A DNA stretch of 64,000 bases from IDS-8 sp035304345 (lineage in GTDB: Bacteria; Pseudomonadota; Gammaproteobacteria; Steroidobacterales; Woeseiaceae): positions 1 through 64,000 of the forward strand of contig DATGQE010000031.1 of the NCBI GenBank assembly GCA_035304345.1, given 5' to 3'. The notes beneath the pieces are model-generated. The model searched no databases. It was not told the DNA's origin and saw only the letters and a list, made by a program, of their open reading frames with translations. Position numbers and translations under genes: made by a program. Shown here in pieces: positions 44,812-52,025 of this stretch; the first letter of the stretch is position 1, and every line of letters begins with the position of its first letter.

Positions 44812-45872
44812 GCCGCACCCTCGAGAACGACCTGCTCGTGCGCGCGCTGCTGCGCGAGCCCGTGCCGCGCACGCCCGTGTGGATCATGCGCCAGGCCGGC
44901 CGCTACCTCCCCGAGTACCGCGAGGTGCGGGCCAGGGCCGGCGATTTCATGACCCTGTGCCGCACGCCGGAGCTGGCCTGCGAGGTGACCCTGCAGCCGC
45001 TGCGGCGCTTCGCGCTCGATGCCGCGATCCTGTTCTCCGACATCCTGGTGATCCCCGACGCGATGGGGCTCGGCCTCTTTTTCGTCGAGGGCGAGGGGCC
45101 GCGCTTCCGCGAGCCCGTGCGCTCGGCGTCGGCCATCCGCCGGCTCGGCGTGCCGGACCCGGCCGACGACCTGGGTTACGTCCTCGACGCGGTGCGCCTC
45201 GTGCGCGCCGAGCTCGGCTCGAAAGCGCCGCTGATCGGCTTCGCCGGCAGCCCGTGGACGGTGGCGACCTACATGGTCGAAGGCGGCGCCAGCCGCGAGT
45301 TCGGGGCGATCCGCGCGCTGGCGGCGGAGAATGCCGCTGCGCTGGAGCACCTGCTCGGCGTGCTGGCCCGCGCTACCACCGACTACCTCAACGCCCAGGT
45401 CGCCGCCGGGGTCGATGCCGTCATGGTGTTCGACACCTGGGGCGGCGTGCTCCCGCCCGACGAGTACCGGCGCTTCTCGCTGTCGTTCATGCAGCGCATC
45501 GTCGACGGTTTGACCCGGGAAGCGGAGGGCCGGCGCGTCCCGGTCATCCTGTTCACCAAAGGGGCGGGGCCGCTGCTCGGGGACATGAGCCGCACGGGCT
45601 GCGACGCGCTGGGTGTCGACTGGACCACCGATCTCGCGACCGCGCGCGAGCTCACCGAAGATCGCGTCGCGCTGCAGGGGAACCTCGATCCGGCCGTCCT
45701 CAAGACCTCGCCCGCGGAGATCGAGGCGGGTGTCGCGCGCGTGCTCGAGAGCTACGGTCGCGGCCCCGGCCACGTGTTCAATCTCGGCCACGGCATCACG
45801 CCCGACGTGCCGCCGGAGCACGTCGAGGTGCTGGTGGAGGCGGTGCACCGGCTGAGCCCCGCCTGGCACTGA
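44808..45872 (+). CDS. hemE: Uroporphyrinogen decarboxylase
   Basis: Decarboxylates uroporphyrinogen III to coproporphyrinogen III for heme synthesis. 354 residues. Signature blocks: WIMRQAGRYLPEYR (about 24-37), AILFSDILVIPDAMGLGL, FAGSPWTVATYMVEGG, and GCDALGVDWTTD and VALQGNLDP near the end. The pairing with pyrF by ATGA overlap links pyrimidine and heme genes in one transcript. Convergent with fadD; a GC-rich repeat element follows its stop. Confidence 0.97.
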   Translation: MSRTLENDLLVRALLREPVPRTPVWIMRQAGRYLPEYREVRARAGDFMTLCRTPELACEVTLQPLRRFALDAAILFSDILVIPDAMGLGLFFVEGEGPRFREPVRSASAIRRLGVPDPADDLGYVLDAVRLVRAELGSKAPLIGFAGSPWTVATYMVEGGASREFGAIRALAAENAAALEHLLGVLARATTDYLNAQVAAGVDAVMVFDTWGGVLPPDEYRRFSLSFMQRIVDGLTREAEGRRVPVILFTKGAGPLLGDMSRTGCDALGVDWTTDLATARELTEDRVALQGNLDPAVLKTSPAEIEAGVARVLESYGRGPGHVFNLGHGITPDVPPEHVEVLVEAVHRLSPAWH

Positions 45873-45883
45873 TCCCGCCGCAG

Positions 45884-45980
45884 GAGCGAGCACCGCTCGC
45901 GACCGAACGGTGGCACCGCCTCGATTCCCGCCGAGAGGGCATCCCCGGCCAGGCTCCGCCTCGGTAGCGTGTTCCGTGGG
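45884..45980. repeat. Short copy of a GC-rich intergenic repeat between hemE and fadD
   Basis: Left part (45884-45906) differs from 56753-56775 at 2 of 23 bases; right part (about 45928-45980) is close to 56887-56940. The middle (about 85 bp) and the right outer arm of the longer copy are missing here, so this looks like an internally deleted relative. It lies in the gap between convergent genes and may end transcription there. Confidence 0.7.
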
Positions 45981-45983
45981 CTG

Positions 45984-47666
45984 CTACGCGTCGCGCAGCG
46001 CGCGGCGCAGGATCTTGCCGACGTTGGACTTGGGCAGCTCGTCGCGGAACTCGATGGCCTTCGGGACCTTGTAACCCGTGAGGTTCTTGCGGCAGTGCGC
46101 GAGGATGGCTTCCTCGGTCAGTGAATCGTCGGCGCGCACGACGAACAGCTTGACGACCTCGCCGGAGTGCTCGTCCGGTATGCCGACAGCGGCCACCTCG
46201 CGCACGCCCGGCAACTCCGCCACCACGGCCTCGATCTCGTTCGGATACACGTTGAAGCCGGAGACGAGGATCATGTCCTTCTTGCGATCCTCGATGAAGA
46301 TGAATCCGCGCTCGTCCATCCGCCCGACGTCCCCGGTGCGCAGCCAGCCGCCGGGCAACATCACTTTCTCCGTCTCTTCCGGCGCTTTCCAGTAGCCCTC
46401 CATCACCTGCGGGCCGCGGATGCAGATCTCGCCGACCTGCCCGAGCGGCACGTCCCGGCCGTCGTCGTCGCAGATGCGCACGTCGGTGGACGGCAGCGGC
46501 AGGCCGATCGAGCCGGTGAACTCCTCGATGTGTAGCGGGTTGACGATCGCGCCCGGGGAGGTTTCCGTGAGCCCGTAAGCTTGCACGATCGAGTTGCCGG
46601 TGACGCGCCGCCACTTCTTCGCGACCGCTTCCTGCACCGCCATGCCGCCGCCGATCGTCAGCCGCAGCGAGCTGAAATCGAGATCCGCGAAGCCCGGCGT
46701 CTCCAGCAGCGCCGCGAACAGCGTGTTGACGCCCGTGAAGTAATGGAAGCGGTGCTTCCCGAGCTCCTTCACGAACCCGGGGAAATCGCGCGGGTTCGTG
46801 ATCAGCACGCTTTCGCCGCCCTTTGCAGCCATGCCGAGGCAGTTACTCTGCAGCGAGAAGATGTGGTAGAGCGGCAGCGCCGTGATCACCACGATGCGCT
46901 CTATGCCCTCGAAGATGTCGCCCTTCCAGGCCTCCGTCTGCGCGATGTTGAACACGATGTTGCGATGGCTCAGCATCGCGCCTTTCGCCGGACCGGTCGT
47001 GCCGCCGGTGTACTGGAGGAACGCGAGATCGGCGTAGCCGAGCTCGACCGGCTCGAGCGTATGGCGGCGCCCGCGCTTCAGCGCCGCCGGCCAGCGGACG
47101 CTGCCCGGCAGGCTCCAGTCCGGTACCCGTTTCTGCACGTGCTTCACGACGAAATCGACGATCCAGCCCTTCGGCTTCCGCAGCAGGTCGCCCAGCCGCG
47201 TCGTCACGACGTGCTCCACGGCCGTGTCCGGCAGGACCTCCTGCAGCACGTGCGCGAAGTTCTCGAGGATGACGATGCAGCGCGCGCCGGAATCGACGAG
47301 CTGGTGCTTCAGCTCGCGCGCGGTGTACAGCGGATTGACGTTGACGACGACCAGCCCCGCACGGAACGCCCCGACCAGCGCGACGGGATACTGCAGCACG
47401 TTGGGCAGCATGATCGCGATGCGCTCGCCCTTGACGAGCCCCAGCTCCTTCTGCAGGTAAGCTCCGAACGCCGCCGAAAGCTCGTCGAGCTCCCGGTAGG
47501 TGAGCACCGTGCCGAAGTTGCTGTACGCCGGCCGCTCGGGAAATTCCGCGAACGCCTGCTCGAAGACGTCGCGCACGGAACGCCACGGCGGCGTCGGCAC
47601 CGTGGCGGGAATGCCCTCGGGATAGGAGTCGAGCCAGATCTTCTCGACCGTGACCGGATTCTTCAT
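45984..47666 (-). CDS. fadD: Long-chain fatty acid-CoA ligase
   Basis: Activates fatty acids through an acyl-adenylate. 560 residues, adenylate-forming superfamily: P-loop YTGGTTGPAKGAMLSH (about 215-230), A5 YGLTETSP, A7 WLRTGDVG, A8 DRKKDMILVSGFNVYPNEIE (the fatty-acyl signature) and Lys in SNVGKILRR. The N-terminus MKNPVTVEKIWLDSYPEGIP fits FadD. It follows tesA by 28 bp on the same strand. Convergent with hemE. Confidence 0.95.
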   Translation of the reverse strand: MKNPVTVEKIWLDSYPEGIPATVPTPPWRSVRDVFEQAFAEFPERPAYSNFGTVLTYRELDELSAAFGAYLQKELGLVKGERIAIMLPNVLQYPVALVGAFRAGLVVVNVNPLYTARELKHQLVDSGARCIVILENFAHVLQEVLPDTAVEHVVTTRLGDLLRKPKGWIVDFVVKHVQKRVPDWSLPGSVRWPAALKRGRRHTLEPVELGYADLAFLQYTGGTTGPAKGAMLSHRNIVFNIAQTEAWKGDIFEGIERIVVITALPLYHIFSLQSNCLGMAAKGGESVLITNPRDFPGFVKELGKHRFHYFTGVNTLFAALLETPGFADLDFSSLRLTIGGGMAVQEAVAKKWRRVTGNSIVQAYGLTETSPGAIVNPLHIEEFTGSIGLPLPSTDVRICDDDGRDVPLGQVGEICIRGPQVMEGYWKAPEETEKVMLPGGWLRTGDVGRMDERGFIFIEDRKKDMILVSGFNVYPNEIEAVVAELPGVREVAAVGIPDEHSGEVVKLFVVRADDSLTEEAILAHCRKNLTGYKVPKAIEFRDELPKSNVGKILRRALRDA

Positions 47667-47694
47667 TGTAAGGCCCGCCTCCCCCTGCGGCCCG

Positions 47695-48327
47695 TCATTG
47701 CGCCGATCGCCCTGATACCTGCAACGATTCCAGCGCCGCCTTTATGGCGGGCCATGCATTCTCGAGCAGCACTTCCTGCGCCTGCTCGTTGGGATGGATC
47801 CGGTCGTCCTGCATCAGTGCCTCGTCGAGCGCCACGTCCTGCATGAAGAACTCCACCCAGGGCACGTCCAGCTCGGCGGCAAGCTCCCGGTACACATCCT
47901 CGAACGCCCGAGTATACCGTGGCCCGTAATTCGGCGGGATGCGGATGCCGAGCAGCACCACGCCGGCACCGCGGGCCCGCGATTTCTCGATGATCGTGCG
48001 CAGGTTGTCCTTGATGCGCGCCGGCGGAAAGCCCCGCAGCCCGTCGTTTCCGCCGAGCTCGAGGATCACGAGCGCCGGCGCGAAGCGGGAGAGGGCGTCG
48101 TCGATGCGGGCGGCACCGCCCTCCGTGGTCTCGCCGGTGATGCTGGCGTTCACCACCCGATGTTCGTAACCTTGTTCGACCAGCCGCTCCTGCAACAAAG
48201 CCGGCCAGGACCGGTCGACGTCCATGCCATACCCCGAGCTCAGGCTGTCGCCGAACACGAGCACGGTCGGCGGCTCCGCCATGGCGGCGGCACCCAGCAA
48301 GGTCAACAGGGAAAGAAGATAGCGCAT
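47695..48327 (-). CDS. tesA: Periplasmic acyl-CoA thioesterase I / arylesterase (TesA)
   Basis: SGNH-fold hydrolase with thioesterase, protease and lysophospholipase activity in the family. 210 residues with a signal (LLSLLTLLGAAAMA). Four SGNH blocks are visible: VFGDSLSSGYGM (Ser), NASITGETTEGG (Gly), LELGGNDGLRG (Asn) and DDRIHPNEQAQ (Asp/His). The ATG at 48327 overlaps by two bases, on the opposite strand, with the ATG of ybbA. Co-transcribed with fadD. Confidence 0.95.
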   Translation of the reverse strand: MRYLLSLLTLLGAAAMAEPPTVLVFGDSLSSGYGMDVDRSWPALLQERLVEQGYEHRVVNASITGETTEGGAARIDDALSRFAPALVILELGGNDGLRGFPPARIKDNLRTIIEKSRARGAGVVLLGIRIPPNYGPRYTRAFEDVYRELAAELDVPWVEFFMQDVALDEALMQDDRIHPNEQAQEVLLENAWPAIKAALESLQVSGRSAQ

Positions 48328-49057
48328 GTCGAACCGGTCTAGTGAACAGTCTGGAGCGGGCTCCCCGGTGGATTCCGTGCTCGCGGCCCGCAACGTGAGC
48401 AAACAGGTTAGCAGTCCCGAAGGCGATCTGACCATTCTGGCGGACGTGTCGTTCAGCATCGCGCCGGGCGAATCCGTGGCGGTCGTCGGCCCCTCCGGTG
48501 CGGGCAAGTCGACGCTGCTCGCCCTGATGGCGGGGCTGGACGTGCCGACTTCCGGCACGATCTGGCTGAACGGCTCGGACCTGACGGGTCTCGACGAGGA
48601 CGGACGGGCGCTCGTGCGCGCGGCGCACGTCGGGTTCGTGTTCCAGTCGTTTCACCTCGTGCCGTCGCTGACGGCTCTCGAGAACGTCATGCTGCCGCTC
48701 GAGCTGGCCGGCGCGCGCGATGCGGAAACGCGGGCGCGCGCGGTGCTGGACCAGGTCGGCCTGACCGAGCGGGCGCGCCACTACCCGTCCCAACTCTCCG
48801 GCGGCGAGAAGCAGAGAGTCGCCATCGCGCGGGCATTCGCGACCGAGCCCGCGGTCCTGTTCGCGGACGAGCCCACCGGCAACCTCGACAGCCGCACCGG
48901 GCGCAACGTGATCGACCTCATGTTCGAGATGAACCGCCGTGCCGCGACGACGCTCGTGCTCGTGACGCACGACCGGGCGCTGGCCTCGCGCTGCGAGCGC
49001 GAGCTGACGCTCGAAGCCGGGCGTCTCGTCGCGGACACGAGATCCGAGGCGGCATGA
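48326..49057 (+). CDS. ybbA: ABC transporter ATP-binding protein, YbbA family
   Basis: ATPase of a YbbAP-type (MacB/Lol-like) machine. 243 residues: Walker A VVGPSGAGKSTLLAL (about 52-66), Q-loop VFQSFHLVPSL, signature LSGGEKQRVAIARAF (about 155), Walker B VLFADEPTGNLDS and H-loop VTHD. The head-to-head position with tesA and the coupled FtsX-like partner are as in E. coli. A later GTG near 48377 could also be the start, which would avoid the overlap with tesA. Coupled to ybbP by ATGA. Confidence 0.94.
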   Translation: MSNRSSEQSGAGSPVDSVLAARNVSKQVSSPEGDLTILADVSFSIAPGESVAVVGPSGAGKSTLLALMAGLDVPTSGTIWLNGSDLTGLDEDGRALVRAAHVGFVFQSFHLVPSLTALENVMLPLELAGARDAETRARAVLDQVGLTERARHYPSQLSGGEKQRVAIARAFATEPAVLFADEPTGNLDSRTGRNVIDLMFEMNRRAATTLVLVTHDRALASRCERELTLEAGRLVADTRSEAA

Positions 49058-51543
49058 AGGCAATCCTCTACGCCTGGCGCAGCTTCGGGCGCGAGATCCG
49101 CTCCGGGGAGCTGCTCGTGCTGCTCGCCGCCGTCGCGCTCGCGGTCGCGGCGCTCACCGCGGTCGGGTTCCTGACGGACCGCATCGGCCGCGCGGTCGAC
49201 AGGCAGGCGAACGAGATCCTGGCCGCGGACCTGCGCCTGCGCTCGCCGAAACCCATCCCCGACGAGTGGCGCGAAACGGCGGCGGCGCACGGGCTCACGA
49301 CCGCCGACACGCAGAGCTTCCCCTCCGTGGTTTTCTTCGGCGAGGAGAGCGCGCTCACGAGCATCAGGGCGGTCAGCGAGCACTACCCGTTGCGTGGCGA
49401 GGTCAGGGTCGCCGATCGCCTGTTCGGGCCGGAGCGCGTCGCAGAGGGCATTCCGGAGCGCGGCACGGTGTGGGCCGATGCCGCGCTGCTCGCGCGGCTC
49501 GGGGCCGACGTCGGCGACCGCGTCACGCTCGGCGAGGCCGACTTCGACGTTGCGGCGGTCCTCACGTATCGCCCGGACCAGTCGATCGGCTTCGCGTCGC
49601 TCGCGCCGTCGCTGCTCGTGAACGTCGCGGACATCCCGCGGACCGGCCTCGTGAGCGAGGGTAGTCGCGTCGGCTACGCGCTCCTCGTCGCGGGGCCGGA
49701 ATCCGCGGTCGAGGCGTTCTACGCGGAGGTGGAGGATCGCCTGCCGGAAGACGTGCGCGCACGCACCCGCGAGGACTCGAGCGAGCGCGCCACCGCGGCG
49801 GCCGATCGTGCCGAGCGCTTCCTCTCGCTCACGGCCGTGATCAGCGTGCTGCTCTCGGCGGTCGCCATCGCGATGTCCGCGCGGCGCTTCGCGCACCGGC
49901 GCATGGACACCGTCGCGCTCATGAAAAGCCTGGGCGCGACGCAGGGCTTCGTGATCGCCGGTGCCGCGTTCCAGCTCGTGCTCACCGGCCTGCTCGGCGT
50001 CGCCGCCGGCAGCGCGATCGGCTACGCGGCGGAGGAAGTCCTCACGTGGCTGCTCGCGGGCGTGCTCGACGGCGAGCTGCCGCCGGCCGGCTGGGCTCCC
50101 GTCGGGCTCGCGTGCGGCGCGGCGCTGGTGCTGCTCGCAGGGTTCGCGCTGCCGTCCCTCATCCAGCTTCGCGACACGCCGCCGCTCAAGGTGCTGAGGC
50201 ACGATGCGATGCCGCCGCCGCCCTCGCGCTGGCTGGTCGCGGGGCTGTCGGTCGCCGCCGTCGCGGCGCTGCTCTACCGCGCCGTGCCGGACGGCCGCAT
50301 GCTCGCGATCGTGCTGGGCGGCCTCGTGCTGGTGGCCGCGGCCCTGTACCTCGTGGGGCGCCTGCTCGTGGTGCTGATCGGCCGCTCGCGGGGCGGCGTC
50401 GGCGTCGCCTGGCGCTACGGCCTCGCGAACGTCGCGCGCCGCGGGCGCGACAGTGCCGTGCAGGTGGTGGCGTTCGGGCTCGGTTTGACGATCCTGCTGC
50501 TCTTGTCCTTCGTGCGCACCGATCTGCTCGAGACCTGGGAGACGAGCCTCGCCGAAGACGCGCCGAATCACTTCCTCATCAACATCCAGCCTGCCGAGCG
50601 CGCCTCGATCGCGCAGATCTTCCAGCGCGCCGGCATCGCCGCGCCGGAGTTCGTCCCGCTGGTGCGCGCGCGCATGACCGAGATCAACGGTGAATCGGTG
50701 CAGTCCCGCCAGTACCCGGTGGACGACGGCGAGTGGATGGCGAACCGCGAGCAGAACCTGACGTACGCGAGCGTCCTGAACCCGAGCAACGAGATCGTCG
50801 CGGGCGAGTGGTGGCCCGCGGATTACGCCGGCGAGCCGCTCGTGTCGGTCGAGGAAGAGGCCGCCGCCGAGCTCGGCGTGACCCTGGGCGACCGGCTGCG
50901 CTTCCTGGTCGCCGGCCAGGAGGTGGAAGCGACGATCACGAGCCTGCGCAAGGTGAACTGGGATTCTTTCCGGCCGAACTTCTTCCTCGTGCTGTCGCCC
51001 GGTGCGCTCGACGAGTTCCCCACGACCTACGTGTCGAGCCTGCGGATCGAGGAAGAGGACAGGGGCGTGCTGCTCAGCCTCGTGCGCGCGCATCCCAGCG
51101 TCTCGGTGATCGACCTCGGCTCGATCCTCGCGCAGGTGAAATCGATCATCGACCAGGCGAGCATCGCGGTGCAGGCGGTGTTCGTGTTCACGCTCGCCGC
51201 CGGCGTCGCGGTGCTGTTCGCGGCCGTGCAGTCGACCATGGACGAGCGCCGCTTCGAAAGCGCGATGCTGCGCGCGCTGGGCGTGCGCCGGCGCACGGTG
51301 CTCTCCGGCGTGCTCGCCGAGTTCGCGGCGCTCGGTTTCGCGGCCGGGCTGCTCGCGGCGGCGGGGGCGTCGGTGCTCGCGGCGGTGCTCGCCGTGGAGC
51401 TGTTCGACCTCGACTACCGGTTCAATCCCGCGCTGTGGGCCGCGGGCCTCGCCGGCGGCGTCATCCTCGTGTGCGCGAGCGGCTTCCTGGCCGCGCGCGG
51501 CGCGGTGAACGCGCCGCCGGCGGACGTGCTGCGGACGGCCTGA
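49054..51543 (+). CDS. ybbP: ABC transporter permease, YbbP family (FtsX-like)
   Basis: Large permease of 829 residues. Ten or so hydrophobic helices in three groups: one near the start (LLVLLAAVALAVAALTAVGFL), a block around 255-420 with two FtsX domains, and a C-terminal block (about 700-815). Two large periplasmic domains lie between. QRRF-type motif ARRFAHRRMDTVALMKSLGA is the conserved FtsX cytoplasmic loop, repeated as MDERRFESAMLRALGVRRR. Function in E. coli is linked to lipoprotein or lysophospholipid handling; here inferred. Confidence 0.93.
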   Translation: MKAILYAWRSFGREIRSGELLVLLAAVALAVAALTAVGFLTDRIGRAVDRQANEILAADLRLRSPKPIPDEWRETAAAHGLTTADTQSFPSVVFFGEESALTSIRAVSEHYPLRGEVRVADRLFGPERVAEGIPERGTVWADAALLARLGADVGDRVTLGEADFDVAAVLTYRPDQSIGFASLAPSLLVNVADIPRTGLVSEGSRVGYALLVAGPESAVEAFYAEVEDRLPEDVRARTREDSSERATAAADRAERFLSLTAVISVLLSAVAIAMSARRFAHRRMDTVALMKSLGATQGFVIAGAAFQLVLTGLLGVAAGSAIGYAAEEVLTWLLAGVLDGELPPAGWAPVGLACGAALVLLAGFALPSLIQLRDTPPLKVLRHDAMPPPPSRWLVAGLSVAAVAALLYRAVPDGRMLAIVLGGLVLVAAALYLVGRLLVVLIGRSRGGVGVAWRYGLANVARRGRDSAVQVVAFGLGLTILLLLSFVRTDLLETWETSLAEDAPNHFLINIQPAERASIAQIFQRAGIAAPEFVPLVRARMTEINGESVQSRQYPVDDGEWMANREQNLTYASVLNPSNEIVAGEWWPADYAGEPLVSVEEEAAAELGVTLGDRLRFLVAGQEVEATITSLRKVNWDSFRPNFFLVLSPGALDEFPTTYVSSLRIEEEDRGVLLSLVRAHPSVSVIDLGSILAQVKSIIDQASIAVQAVFVFTLAAGVAVLFAAVQSTMDERRFESAMLRALGVRRRTVLSGVLAEFAALGFAAGLLAAAGASVLAAVLAVELFDLDYRFNPALWAAGLAGGVILVCASGFLAARGAVNAPPADVLRTA

Positions 51544-51546
51544 CGG

Positions 51547-51975
51547 ATGGTTGCCGCCGATCCCGCCACCCTGTCCTGCGGCGTGGTCGTGGTGCGGCGG
51601 GCGGAGCAGGGCGGCTGGCTCACGCTCATGCTGCGGGCCTACCGCAACTGGGATTTCCCCAAGGGCCTGCGCGAGCCCGGCGAGACGCCGCTGGAGGCGG
51701 CCGTGCGCGAGGTCGCCGAGGAGACCGGCATCCGCGACCTCGACTTCGCCTGGGGCGACGTGCATTTCGACACCGGCCCCTACAGCCGCGGCAAGACGGC
51801 GCGCTACTTCCTCGCCGCGACGCGCACCGCGGAGGTGACCCTCGGCGTGCTGCCGGGCGCATCGCGCCCGGAGCACCACGAGTACCGCTGGGTCGATTTC
51901 GACGAGGCCTACGACCTCGCGGCGCCGCGCGTGCGCACGGTCGTGCGCTGGGCGCGCCAGATCCTGAACGCCTGA
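51547..51975 (+). CDS. Nudix hydrolase (diadenosine tetraphosphatase-like)
   Basis: 142 residues with a complete Nudix box GLREPGETPLEAAVREVAEETGI near residues 40-62 (all Gly, Glu and Arg positions conserved). The following HFDTGPYSRGKTARYFLAAT and the C-terminal HHEYRWVDFDEAYDLA are typical of asymmetric Ap4A hydrolases. Three bases after ybbP, so probably in that operon. The exact substrate cannot be read from sequence. Confidence 0.92.
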   Translation: MVAADPATLSCGVVVVRRAEQGGWLTLMLRAYRNWDFPKGLREPGETPLEAAVREVAEETGIRDLDFAWGDVHFDTGPYSRGKTARYFLAATRTAEVTLGVLPGASRPEHHEYRWVDFDEAYDLAAPRVRTVVRWARQILNA

Positions 51976-51987
51976 CGGGCCGTGCCC

Positions 51988-52002
51988 GCGCGCGATGCGC
52001 GC
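51988..52002. terminator. Hairpin between convergent nudix gene and ppc
   Basis: GCGCGC-GAT-GCGCGC at 51988-52002 followed on the plus strand by TCATTT. A short but perfect stem in a 50-bp gap between two convergent genes; candidate terminator of the ybbAP-nudix transcript. Confidence 0.4.
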
Positions 52003-52025
52003 TCATTTGGACCTCTCCCAGGACG

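Noticed and set aside
48781..51879. A 1032-residue minus-strand frame across ybbA and ybbP
   Set aside because: It runs opposite clear ABC transporter genes and has the low-complexity composition of an antisense frame.
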